A stretch of 64,000 nucleotides of DNA from a virus, in the IMG/VR virus record IMGVR_UViG_3300032236_000195, positions 1 to 64,000 of that record, one strand, 5' to 3'. Every line of letters begins with the position of its first letter. Position 1 is the stretch's first letter. A program made the position numbers and the translations under genes. Under the pieces are notes generated by a model that saw only the letters and a program-made list of their open reading frames with translations, did not search any database and was not told where the DNA came from. Positions 26,101-34,731 of this stretch are shown in pieces.

Positions 26101-27052
26101 GGCTGATATTGCTAAAGAACGCATGGCTGCGGAAAAAGAACGGGGTATTGGGCCAAATACGGATATGGCTGAGTATCGTTCCAAGATTATGGCCGAGCGT
26201 GCCAACATGGACGATGAAGCCAAACGCCAAAAGAATCTTCGTCTTGCCGAGTTTTTTGCAAGCTGGGGTTCGACTCCCGGCGCTACGCTCGTGGCAGGTA
26301 TGACTGCGCTTAGAAAAACTATCCCAAGTATTATGGAAGATGAGAAGGAGCGGAAAAAAGCCCTTCGTGAAACAGACAAAATTATCTATGAGCTTGGCCA
26401 AGCTGAAAGACTTGAAAAGAAAGGCGACTTGGCTGCTGATCAAGAGATGAAAACTAAATTGGCTGATCGGGCTAGTAAACTAAATGCCACTCTTGCTGAA
26501 GCCGCAGGCAAACGCGAGGCAACTGCGGCGCATCTCGCTGGGCAAACATACGCCGCGCAGATGGGTGTTAAAGGCCATGAAATATCAGCCGGGGCTACTG
26601 TTACAGCGGCGAAACTATCAGCCGACGCCCATAGAGCTTCTATTGAGATGCAGAAGGAAACTAACGATATTGGTAAAGCACAAGCTGCTTGGCAAGCAGC
26701 CACAACAGCACGGGACGCTATTGAAAGAGATTACGGCAACAGAACTAAAGCGGACGACTATGTTGCAGCTAAGAATACTATAGCGCTCCAAAAAAATAAT
26801 AAAACGCCTGAAATACAAGCTTTGGTGACCAACGCTGAAAACCTAGTTAATAGTGTTGAAAATGGGTTTAAAACCCGCCGTGAAGCTATGGACAAAATTG
26901 TGCGAGCGGCTGAAACTAGAGTTGGGATGAATCCTACTGGCGCCACCATGTTAGGTACTGATATTCCAGCGGGACATAAGTTAGCTGGGTATACTCCAGA
27001 TCGTAAGCCTGTTTATCAGGATTCCAAAGGTAACAAATTTGTCGGCGGATAA
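23189..27052 (+). CDS. Gln/Ala-rich internal virion (ejection) protein candidate (1287 aa)
   Basis: ATG 23189 overlaps the previous gene by 8 bp. N-terminus: Gly stretch, then TNTNVPEYARPYVESMLGAT. Residues about 90-300 are Gln/Ala/Tyr repeats, and 337-654 contain a clear repeat with core ALQGQYGLTQGQ separated by Asn/Gln/Ala helices. About 715-790 holds AQGGIMSYDVGGE and ARGGILAFAK motifs, 861-948 is Pro/Ala-rich linker, and 950-1287 is charged helical coiled coil. No catalytic motif. Long helical Gln/Ala-rich proteins at this point in podovirus maps are typically ejected with the DNA, which is the inferred role. Confidence 0.6.
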   Translation: MGKGGGGGGQTQSTVTNTNVPEYARPYVESMLGATQNQLFNTSTDAQGNTVLGSPKPYQAYGGTYDQNGNMTSYDPSAAVAGFSPLQQQAQQGIAGLQMPGQFDAASQYTADAMQRAANAGYNSGQFTMGQAQAPDVNYYQMNQPQDIQGQNAQGANLGNAPTAYADQMQAAQLGYAPDMQGQIGYASQLGDAAQMQAEQAGITQLGNAPTYQGQQLGYTPQNVGYDRVTAPQLRDLQMQAAGNVGTQSFTQPGTADAYMSSFMQKAIDPQIREAQRQADIASTKRSAQMGQLGAFGGSREALENAEAARNTEQLKSDIEAKGLQSAYQSAQSQFNTEQQNALNAALANQQVQQQTGVQNLSALLQTQGLGAQTGLTAQQLNQAAGMQTGQFNQQQQYNTALQNAQLAQQQQLANQSLQGQYGLTQGQMNQAVNLQNAAQRQAANAANQGALNQYGLQQGSMNQQMAMANLANQQQAAVNNQALQGQYGLQQGQFNQAANAANQQANNQIALANQALQGQYGLTQGQLGQANAQFNAQQNQAANLANQQMAYNTGLQNLQANLGVQQLGAGQNLQAQLANQQAMLANQQAIEQSRQFGANYGQQMNAQQLAAAQQLGGLGQQQLAAQQGIYGLQNQVGGQQQQMQQQIINQAMQDYSNTQQYPLMQLGTMSNMLRGLPMQAATTNMYQAAPNAITQGIGAVGAYGALSNAFGSPTGKKEGGVIKAAQGGIMSYDVGGEIESTLSKMDVDELKKYAKESNSPTIKQMAARLIQEKMPVPGMARGGILAFAKSTEENNQSLVDASKSLGTEAGKDLGTFPDPTSALQFFGVSPESSLSKGLKSYVENRNKNFNNLVNQGIVLEGKPTAPPTPTPAAAQPAPAPVTQPAPAAPPVAPTASAPAGIAPPAPAPAPVARPPAGPAPAGIAQAAAATPPAPRPTAGIPAPSMPAEGQDIALIRREAEAANTAAGKSLADIAKERMAAEKERGIGPNTDMAEYRSKIMAERANMDDEAKRQKNLRLAEFFASWGSTPGATLVAGMTALRKTIPSIMEDEKERKKALRETDKIIYELGQAERLEKKGDLAADQEMKTKLADRASKLNATLAEAAGKREATAAHLAGQTYAAQMGVKGHEISAGATVTAAKLSADAHRASIEMQKETNDIGKAQAAWQAATTARDAIERDYGNRTKADDYVAAKNTIALQKNNKTPEIQALVTNAENLVNSVENGFKTRREAMDKIVRAAETRVGMNPTGATMLGTDIPAGHKLAGYTPDRKPVYQDSKGNKFVGG
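24380..24860 (+). repeat. Coding repeats with ALQGQYGL core
   Basis: Within the 1287-aa gene, four or five imperfect units of roughly 35-50 residues share [AS]LQGQYGL.QGQ followed by Asn/Gln/Ala-rich helix. The corresponding DNA repeats GGTCAGTACGG-like cores. Confidence 0.6.
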
Positions 27053-27055
27053 ATA

Positions 27056-30000
27056 ATGGCCCTTGTACCGTACACCGGCGAAATACTTAAAGAAAAACCA
27101 CTTAATCTTGTGCCTTATTCTGGTGAAGTTTTACCAGAACTGCCCGTTAAAAAAGTAGAGCCACCTGTTCCGGCTCCGGTCCCGGAGCAACAAGGACCGC
27201 GCGTTCTTTCGCCAGACGATAACTCTAGCGATTTCATGCGGGGTATCTCTAATTACCTTCCCCAACTGCAAGAGACTTTTGGTGGTGCTCAAGTCCTAGC
27301 AGGACGCCTTGCTCAGAAGGTTGGTGCTGAAGAGACCGGCAGTGATTTAATTAAGCGCGGTGTTGAGAACCTTCACAAAGCTGAATCAAAAACAGTAACG
27401 CGTAAGACTGACGAATTTACTGAAGCACTCAAGGAAGGGATTGTCCCCCTTATAACTGACTGGCTCCCATACCAGATCGGGTCTGGTGTGGCTAACTTAG
27501 CCGAAACACTCGGCATGATGGCGGTTGGGGCGGGCGTTGGTGCGGCTACTGGTGCAGGTGTTGGGGCGCTCCCCGGCGCTATCTCTGGTGCGATTGCCAA
27601 AACTTTGGTCAAAAAAGGCGTCCTTGAAGCCGTCGAAAAAATGTCCAAAGAAGAGGCTGAAAAACATATTCTTAAAGAAGCCAAAAAAGAACTTCTTGCT
27701 TTAGGCACTACCGCTGGTACGGTGGGTCAAGCTGGTCTACATGGCGCTGGCGAAACTACAAGTCGGGCGGTGCAGGAAGCACAACGCAACAATCAAACCC
27801 CCGAAGACATCAACCTTGGACGCCTTGTCCCTGCGGCTATCGTTCACTCTGTTGCAGACTTCTTCGTCAACAAGATCGGGGTCAATGCGCTCAAAGTCGG
27901 TGAAAAAGCTGCTGATTCATTAATTGCTGAAGTTGCTAAACGTATTGCCGTCACGGGCGGCAAAGAGATTCTTCCTGAAGAAATCCAGACCATAGCAGAG
28001 CGCTTTGGTGCGAACCTGTCTGTTACTGATGCGGAAGCACTGAAAGAGTACGTCAATACTGCCGCTGCTTCGGTCGGTATGTCGGTCCTTCCCGGTACAG
28101 TTGGTGGGGTCAGGAACCACTTCAGTAATCAGTTTGCCAAAGCAGCCAAAGAACAAGCTGAAAGGGAAGAGGCCGAAAAACAAAAGCAACAGCAAACTCC
28201 CCCGCCTGCTACGCCTCCGGCTGTCACTACACCTGCAACGCCAGCCGACGTTGAACTTAATAGCCTAACGAACCTCCAAAACGCACCGCCGCCACCTCCA
28301 CCGGGCGCTGTTGCAACTACGCCGGGAACCCCACCGGGAACCCCACCTGCGGGAACCCCGCCGACTACCAGTCTGCCGCCCGCAGAAAACAAAGCGCAGG
28401 TATCGGCGTTTAATTATTTGCAGAGTTTGGCAGACCCAACCAAACAAGCTAGTGCGGGAATTTTAGGATCACACCTAAATAAATTAGGTATCCAGATGGA
28501 TCGTAGTGCTCCTAATTTTAGGGCCAACGCATTACAAGCTATTGCCGACAATTTGACGGCAAGTGGGGTTTCTGTACCTGACCTTGCACCAATTATTGCT
28601 AATCTACCACCATCGAAAAAAGCTGAGGCTGCGGCTCAAGCCGGGACTACGCCCCCTGCTGGTACTCCAGCAACAAAGGTGGAGTTTCCTAAATATAAAG
28701 ACATAGCTGCTGACCCTGTTGGTGTAGCTACTAAATATCTTGCCGACGTTGCCGCTGGAGTTTATCCAAAAGGTGCAAACTATCTTACGTTAAAACAAAT
28801 TGTTGCCAATATAGGTGTAGCTGTTCCAGAAGGGAAAGGCTATAACGCGCGTGCAATAGAGGCGATCAAACAGCATCTCTCAAATTACACGCCTCCCGAA
28901 AACAACTTGGCTCAACGGCAAGCGGAAGCTGTTGCTCAACAAGAATCTCTTTTTAAGAAATTAATTGACGAAAATATTGCCAAACAAACCGCTCAACAAG
29001 GAGCGCCCAATGCCACTACAGGAATTGACACGACCGCAGTTGGAACAAGCCCTAGCGTGGCTACACAGCCCGATACAGGACCCGCCACCGAAGGAACTGC
29101 CGCCGTTGACACAAGCGGAGTGGGCGATGTTGCACCAAGCACTACACCAATTAATGTTGGAGAAGGAACTAAACCCAATTCAGTAGGTGCTTTAACGGTC
29201 TCACTAGATGCAAATCTGCAAGATTTAAGTCAAGCAGATCGAGACATGGTGATTAAGCAAAGGCAAATACTTAATGACGCGGAAATTGCGTACATAAATA
29301 ATCCTTCAAGAGTAACTAAAGGTAGAGCTGAAGATGCGCTACTTGATCTACATCAGCTTGAAGATGATTTTGAAATAGCGCGTAGCGAACCTACGAAGCA
29401 AAGTAATGAACTGCTTGCGGAACCAATCGGACCATTTCGGTCTAGGCAAGAACAACGCGACACGGCAAATGATTACGCTCTAAGTCTTGAGCGGGAAGAA
29501 ACTCGTAAACAAGAAGAGCAACGTCAGCGTGATTTAGAAGCTTCGTATGTAAACGAAAAGGGCGAACCAAAAGGCCCTATGAAGTATTCGTTTGATACTG
29601 ATGAAATGGAAAATCAGTACAACCAGACTCACGCTGAGATTGCGGAAGAAGCAAAAGCAAAAAATGCTGAACGTGTTGAGCTATCACTAGCCCAAGAAGA
29701 AGCACAAACAAAATTTAATGCAGCGCAAGAGAAAGTGCAGCAAATTGAAGCTGACTTAAAAGCAGCCCGCGAACAAAACGACGAAAGTCGTGTACAAGAA
29801 TTAGAGAAGGAACAAGAGAAAGCAGACAACGAAGAGACCGATGCTTCTGCCGCTCTTGCCGAAGCAGAGGTAGCACTAGAGCGCCACGGTCCTAGGTTGT
29901 CTCAGTTGCCACCTTGGTCAAAGCTTTCCCCCGCTGATAAAGATTTATATTTTTCGCTGATTAAATACGGTGACCGGCCAGAACATAGGGAAGCTGGTAA

Positions 30001-33000
30001 AAAGTTGCAAGCCTATCGCGCTCTAACGCACGGGCGCGGCGAAGGATATATCAAAGCCAAAACTGAACAAGAACGCAAAGAACAGCAAGCCCGCAAAGAG
30101 CGCGACCAGCGCCGCGAAAGGATTACCAACAACTACGAATACAACCGGGAAGCGGTTGAGGCGCACTTTAAGTTCAAATTTCCATTGTGGAATAAACTGA
30201 CGACCGCCCAAAAGTTAGCGTACCTAAACGCTTTGAAAGAGAAAGGAGATACAAACGAAGCCGGTGTGCAGCAGGACTACGCATTTGCCAGACTTGCAGA
30301 GCGTTTGATCCATGACAATAAATCGCTTACTGAAGAGCAGCAAAAGAAAGCAGAAGCTGATATAAATAAACGCGAACTTGAAATGATTCGTGCGGGCGTC
30401 GCTGCCCAAGAAAAGTTTCAACGCCAGCGAGATACGGCAGAACCGTACGTACCATTTTCTCGGGTTGTTGAAGATAGGCCACTCACCGCCGAAGCGGTCA
30501 AGCTGGTAAAAGATAACGAACTGCAAAAGCTTTTGCAGGCTTTTAGGTCAGCACCAACGGGCGGGAACCTCACTGCGTTAGTCCACAAAGGGCTGGCTCA
30601 AGCTTTGTTTGCGATGAAACTCAGCACCACGTTTGAGATCGTAGACGTAATCAGGGATAACAAAGGTAGAGAAACAGACGCGTACGGTTCGTATGATCCG
30701 CTTACCAATAAGATTAGGTTGGCACCGAATGGACTAACGATGTCCACAATTCTGCATGAACTTACTCATGCGGCGACCGTACAGGTGCTCTACAAGTATT
30801 CGCATGGTAACCAGCTACGTTCCCAGTTGTCTGAGGATCAGATCCTTGCTTGCTTTCAGCTTGAGCAGCTTATGGAAGAAGCTAAAGACTACCTTGGTAA
30901 AACTTACCCAACAGCGTTCAAGAACGTCTATGAGTTCATAGCCTATGCTATGACGGAGCCTCAATTCCAGCGGGAACTGAACAGAATCAGTCCGTCTGCT
31001 ATGGGAGCAATGAAGGCGTCGAACATTGTTGCTAGCGCCATTCATGACAAACTTGGCAAAGAACCCGGAAAAGTAGTTGGCAAATGGAGAGAGTGGACTG
31101 AAACTCTCTTGTATGAAAGTTTGTTGCCTACCGCTAGAACCCTTTGGACAAGTCTTAGTAGGGCAATTGCCAAAGCAGTTGGGTACAACGCTGAAAAACA
31201 AGCGAACGGCCAGATCAATTTTCTCGTGGAGATTTCTGAGATCTTCTCGAAGATTGCTATGCCACAAGAGGGTGCAATCGATCTAGGGAGGTTGGAAGCC
31301 AACGCTCCCGCTGGGCGGCAGACAAAGCCAGCGACGCCCACACGCGTCATCGACCTAAACAATCACGATGACGATAATTACACACGGTTCAAGGAAAAGA
31401 AAGTACCGCTGTTTACGGCAATCAAAAACGTAGTTACCACAAAACAGGGTTTCACAACGCTCGCCACCAAGTTTGCCAACAACCGTTACGCAGCCAAGGT
31501 ATGGGAAAAAGCACGCGAGCGCGCTGGCTTGATTAACTTTGACGGCCCGATGATCAACGCGGTCTACACTTTGCTGACACTTGCGCCAGCGCGTGGTCGG
31601 GCTATCTATAACAGTGAAGTTGATCCGATTGCTAGTGAACTTCGTACGACAATAGAGCAATACGCCAAGGCTATGAACCTTGACGTGGACAAAACGCTTG
31701 CCCGTCTACACAAAATCTTGGAGGTACTGCACAACCCCGAGCGTAGCATGGTGAAGTTCTTGTTGTCGGCTCCGCTTGATGACAAAAAAAAGCTGTTTAT
31801 GGTAAGTGGTAAACCATCTTCGGCGGCTGATGTACGTACAGCCATACTAAATCAACTCAATAGAAGCCAGAACATGACGCAGGCGCAAGCCCTTCAGTTA
31901 CGTTCTACGTTAGAAAGTATTGTGTTCCAGACTCAGGTGGACCCGTCTGGTCAAGTCACGATCATGCGTGACGCGAACGGCAACCCGCTCGTCAATACAA
32001 ACAACGTGGTGGCTACCGGATTTAGTCCAGATAACATCAAAGAAATAGATCCTTCCCACCAGACTTTCAACATGACCAACCTTGATCCAGCCAGCATCAA
32101 GAACGTCATGGCTCAATATCTCAGTGATCCCAACAAGGCGTTGGTAGACAAAATCATAAGTGATATGCGGCGGCTCAATGAGAAAACTATTGAGCTAGAT
32201 AAACAGTCTAACTACTGGTCAAAGCCGGTCGATAACCGGAAGAACTTCTACAACTTCCAGAACTACGTTTCGTTCAAAGGTAAGGGAGCGCATACTCAGA
32301 CTGATGAGATGCTGAACTTTGAGACCATGAAGAGTAATGGTAAAGAGTTCCAGCAAATCGAACGCCCAATGTCGGGCCGGGAAACTGCTGCTGATAATCC
32401 TGTACTCCACGCAATGGCCTACGCTACACAAGCTGCGCTGCGTGCGGGGCGTAAGGATGTGACTCTTGCCATCAAAAATGCTATCGAGCAAAAACTTATT
32501 AGTGGAAAAGTATCCAAGAAAAGATCGTTTGAAGAGCGTGATGATCCCAAGTTTATTGAGAGCCTTCCTAAAGAGCGGACCCTCTTTCACTTCAATGAAG
32601 ACGGTAGCCTCCAAGTTCTTGAGATCAACGACAACGCACTGCGAGAATCGATCCGGCGTACGTTTGAATCTACAAGCCCACTTATCAATGCGGCTAACTG
32701 GCTGACCAGCAAAGTCGGGGCAACGCACACTCGGTACAATTTTAACTTTGCGCCGATGAACTTCACACGTGATGCGTTGACTAACGCTGGTGCGATTGGT
32801 GCGGATATGGGGCCAGCAAAAGCTGCCCAATATTTGGGCGCAATGTCTAGTCTTGTCACTAACGGCGGTTTGTACAAGGCGATGCAGGTTGCTGTTCTGT
32901 ACGACAAGTCAGATGCTAGAAGTCAACAAGCCCTCAAAGGTTTGGCGGCGTCAGACCCGTTCATTGCAAACATGGTTGAGTTCATCAAAGAGGGCGGCAT

Positions 33001-34528
33001 GGTGTCGTACCTCCACGGACTGACCATCAAATCAAACTTTGAGCAACTCTACAAAGAAGTTGGTCGGTCAGGCATCCTCACGAAAGTAGAACAGCTAGAG
33101 AAATTCATTGATGTTTGGACGGACATGTTTGAATTGGCAAGCCGTTCTGCCGCATACAGTGTGGCTAAAGCTGACGCATATGCTAATAACATAACAGGTG
33201 ATGCGGCAAAAACAAAAGCTGCTGCCTACGCCAAAAACCTAGCCAACTTTGAGCAGGTCGGCGATTGGGGTAAAGCCCTAGGCTCCCTTTACATGTTCTT
33301 CCGTCCGTCTGCTACGGGCGCGCTGCGTGCCATCGAGTCTATTGCTCCGGCATTCCGTACGGCAGATCGCGCTTGGGAAAGTTTAAAAGCAGAACTGCCA
33401 GAAAATTTAAGGAAAGATCCTGCTACTAGGGATAAGTTCTTAGCCAACTACAGTCAGAACCGTAAGAACGCACAGATAATGACCGCCGGTTTGATGGGTC
33501 TTGGTGCGTTGACCTACACGATGGCGTTCATGTTTGCCGATGATGACGATGACTTGGGACGCAACCCGGTCGGTACGGACAACATGCAGCAGTGGACTCG
33601 CTATGCGCGGTTCCATGTCCCAAAAGTTCTCAGCGAAGCGATTGGACTGAAAGACCCGTTGGTGCTTCAGATGCCGTGGGGCTTCGGGCTTGGTGCATTT
33701 GCTGCATCAGGGGCGCAATTGGCAGCGGCGGTAGCTGGCAAACAATCAATCGGCGATGCGTTGGCTAACGTCTTCCTTCAGATTTCGTTGGACTCGTTTG
33801 TGCCGATCCCGATCTCGCGTATGCCAGCCACGGAGATGCCACTTGAGTTCGTTCTGGATTCCGTTGCGCCTAGCGTAGTACGTCCACTGCTTGAGTTTGC
33901 TCTCAATAAAAATGGTCTTGGCCAAGAGATCTACAACGACCAGAACCGTCGCATGGGTGATGCCTACACGGGTGGCGATCACATCCCAGAGATCTACAAA
34001 GAAGCCGCTAGATGGGTAGCCAACAATACGGTTGGCGATATCGACATCAGTCCCAACACCCTGTACTTCTTGTCCAATAGTTACTTAGACGGAATCGCTA
34101 AGTACCTTGAAGTTGGGAACGACGTTGCGCTTGTTGTTGGTGGCAAAAAAGACTTCAAGCCAAAGACTGATCTGCCGTTGTTTAGTTCGTTCTTTGGGTC
34201 ACGCTCAAACGTGGACTCCCGTGAATTCTCTGCGGTTGAGAAGAAGATTCAAGATATCGAGAAACAGATAAAACAGTTCGATACTGACCCGCTAATGGCG
34301 ATGAAGTACGATATTAATCATCCAATGCACCGCACTCTGGTAGACATGTACAACCATGACAAGAACCAAGAGTTGCGGGATTTGCGGCATCAAGCCAAGG
34401 AAGTTCGACTCAATACTGCTCTAGAACCAAGAGATCGTGATGCGATAGTCAGGATCATCAACTTCCAAGAGAATTTAATTAAGCACAATTTGGTTGAGAT
34501 TTATAAAGCTTACGGGGTAAAACCCTAA
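27056..34528 (+). CDS. Giant multidomain virion protein with HExxH motif (2490 aa)
   Basis: ATG 27056 lies 3 bp after the previous stop. Visible regions: short repeats VPYTGEIL / VPYSGEVL at the N-terminus; a Gly/Ala hydrophobic segment (about 148-185); Pro/Thr-rich linker (about 378-445); charged coiled coil (about 850-950). A zincin-like ILHELTHAATVQVL motif follows, with H1234, E1235 and H1238. A long helical C-terminal region from about 1880 to 2350 (RYNFNFAPMNFTRDALTNAG ... GSLYMFFRPSATGALRAIES) resembles the LPD38 domain of large polyvalent proteins. It is probably packaged and injected, with a protease-like part acting on entry. The third zinc ligand was not identified. Confidence 0.65.
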   Translation: MALVPYTGEILKEKPLNLVPYSGEVLPELPVKKVEPPVPAPVPEQQGPRVLSPDDNSSDFMRGISNYLPQLQETFGGAQVLAGRLAQKVGAEETGSDLIKRGVENLHKAESKTVTRKTDEFTEALKEGIVPLITDWLPYQIGSGVANLAETLGMMAVGAGVGAATGAGVGALPGAISGAIAKTLVKKGVLEAVEKMSKEEAEKHILKEAKKELLALGTTAGTVGQAGLHGAGETTSRAVQEAQRNNQTPEDINLGRLVPAAIVHSVADFFVNKIGVNALKVGEKAADSLIAEVAKRIAVTGGKEILPEEIQTIAERFGANLSVTDAEALKEYVNTAAASVGMSVLPGTVGGVRNHFSNQFAKAAKEQAEREEAEKQKQQQTPPPATPPAVTTPATPADVELNSLTNLQNAPPPPPPGAVATTPGTPPGTPPAGTPPTTSLPPAENKAQVSAFNYLQSLADPTKQASAGILGSHLNKLGIQMDRSAPNFRANALQAIADNLTASGVSVPDLAPIIANLPPSKKAEAAAQAGTTPPAGTPATKVEFPKYKDIAADPVGVATKYLADVAAGVYPKGANYLTLKQIVANIGVAVPEGKGYNARAIEAIKQHLSNYTPPENNLAQRQAEAVAQQESLFKKLIDENIAKQTAQQGAPNATTGIDTTAVGTSPSVATQPDTGPATEGTAAVDTSGVGDVAPSTTPINVGEGTKPNSVGALTVSLDANLQDLSQADRDMVIKQRQILNDAEIAYINNPSRVTKGRAEDALLDLHQLEDDFEIARSEPTKQSNELLAEPIGPFRSRQEQRDTANDYALSLEREETRKQEEQRQRDLEASYVNEKGEPKGPMKYSFDTDEMENQYNQTHAEIAEEAKAKNAERVELSLAQEEAQTKFNAAQEKVQQIEADLKAAREQNDESRVQELEKEQEKADNEETDASAALAEAEVALERHGPRLSQLPPWSKLSPADKDLYFSLIKYGDRPEHREAGKKLQAYRALTHGRGEGYIKAKTEQERKEQQARKERDQRRERITNNYEYNREAVEAHFKFKFPLWNKLTTAQKLAYLNALKEKGDTNEAGVQQDYAFARLAERLIHDNKSLTEEQQKKAEADINKRELEMIRAGVAAQEKFQRQRDTAEPYVPFSRVVEDRPLTAEAVKLVKDNELQKLLQAFRSAPTGGNLTALVHKGLAQALFAMKLSTTFEIVDVIRDNKGRETDAYGSYDPLTNKIRLAPNGLTMSTILHELTHAATVQVLYKYSHGNQLRSQLSEDQILACFQLEQLMEEAKDYLGKTYPTAFKNVYEFIAYAMTEPQFQRELNRISPSAMGAMKASNIVASAIHDKLGKEPGKVVGKWREWTETLLYESLLPTARTLWTSLSRAIAKAVGYNAEKQANGQINFLVEISEIFSKIAMPQEGAIDLGRLEANAPAGRQTKPATPTRVIDLNNHDDDNYTRFKEKKVPLFTAIKNVVTTKQGFTTLATKFANNRYAAKVWEKARERAGLINFDGPMINAVYTLLTLAPARGRAIYNSEVDPIASELRTTIEQYAKAMNLDVDKTLARLHKILEVLHNPERSMVKFLLSAPLDDKKKLFMVSGKPSSAADVRTAILNQLNRSQNMTQAQALQLRSTLESIVFQTQVDPSGQVTIMRDANGNPLVNTNNVVATGFSPDNIKEIDPSHQTFNMTNLDPASIKNVMAQYLSDPNKALVDKIISDMRRLNEKTIELDKQSNYWSKPVDNRKNFYNFQNYVSFKGKGAHTQTDEMLNFETMKSNGKEFQQIERPMSGRETAADNPVLHAMAYATQAALRAGRKDVTLAIKNAIEQKLISGKVSKKRSFEERDDPKFIESLPKERTLFHFNEDGSLQVLEINDNALRESIRRTFESTSPLINAANWLTSKVGATHTRYNFNFAPMNFTRDALTNAGAIGADMGPAKAAQYLGAMSSLVTNGGLYKAMQVAVLYDKSDARSQQALKGLAASDPFIANMVEFIKEGGMVSYLHGLTIKSNFEQLYKEVGRSGILTKVEQLEKFIDVWTDMFELASRSAAYSVAKADAYANNITGDAAKTKAAAYAKNLANFEQVGDWGKALGSLYMFFRPSATGALRAIESIAPAFRTADRAWESLKAELPENLRKDPATRDKFLANYSQNRKNAQIMTAGLMGLGALTYTMAFMFADDDDDLGRNPVGTDNMQQWTRYARFHVPKVLSEAIGLKDPLVLQMPWGFGLGAFAASGAQLAAAVAGKQSIGDALANVFLQISLDSFVPIPISRMPATEMPLEFVLDSVAPSVVRPLLEFALNKNGLGQEIYNDQNRRMGDAYTGGDHIPEIYKEAARWVANNTVGDIDISPNTLYFLSNSYLDGIAKYLEVGNDVALVVGGKKDFKPKTDLPLFSSFFGSRSNVDSREFSAVEKKIQDIEKQIKQFDTDPLMAMKYDINHPMHRTLVDMYNHDKNQELRDLRHQAKEVRLNTALEPRDRDAIVRIINFQENLIKHNLVEIYKAYGVKP

Positions 34529-34731
34529 CCTGTGCGCCAAGCACGGACACCTAAGTGTCCGTCTTTGCTTGATGGGTAAACCTTAAACCGCATACCTTCT
34601 TTTTTGGATGCGGTCTCAATAGCGTATATCATTTGCGATACACGCAGGGTGGGGATAAAGAAACTATCCCCAACCCTCATTCCCATGAACGGGAAAATCC
34701 ACTCAGGTTCCTTGATCAGATCCGGCGTCAA
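34525..34731 (-). CDS. Conserved small phage protein (68 aa)
   Basis: TTG start at 34731 with AGGAA just upstream, overlapping the primase-helicase end by 29 bp; an internal ATG is possible. The core GMRVGDSFFIPTLRVSQMIY, then KVYPSSKDGHLGVRAWRTG, matches a small conserved phage family of unknown function that may be a compact DNA-interacting fold. It is the last gene of the minus-strand module, and its stop codon overlaps that of the giant plus-strand gene. Confidence 0.65.
   Translation of the reverse strand: MTPDLIKEPEWIFPFMGMRVGDSFFIPTLRVSQMIYAIETASKKEGMRFKVYPSSKDGHLGVRAWRTG

Noticed and set aside
25691-26443. 250-aa antisense frame within the 1287-aa gene
   Set aside because: Antisense of a Pro/Ala-rich linker; low complexity and no ribosome site.
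32219-32830. 203-aa antisense frame in the giant gene
   Set aside because: The sense frame is continuous and domain-like; the antisense product has no recognisable features.
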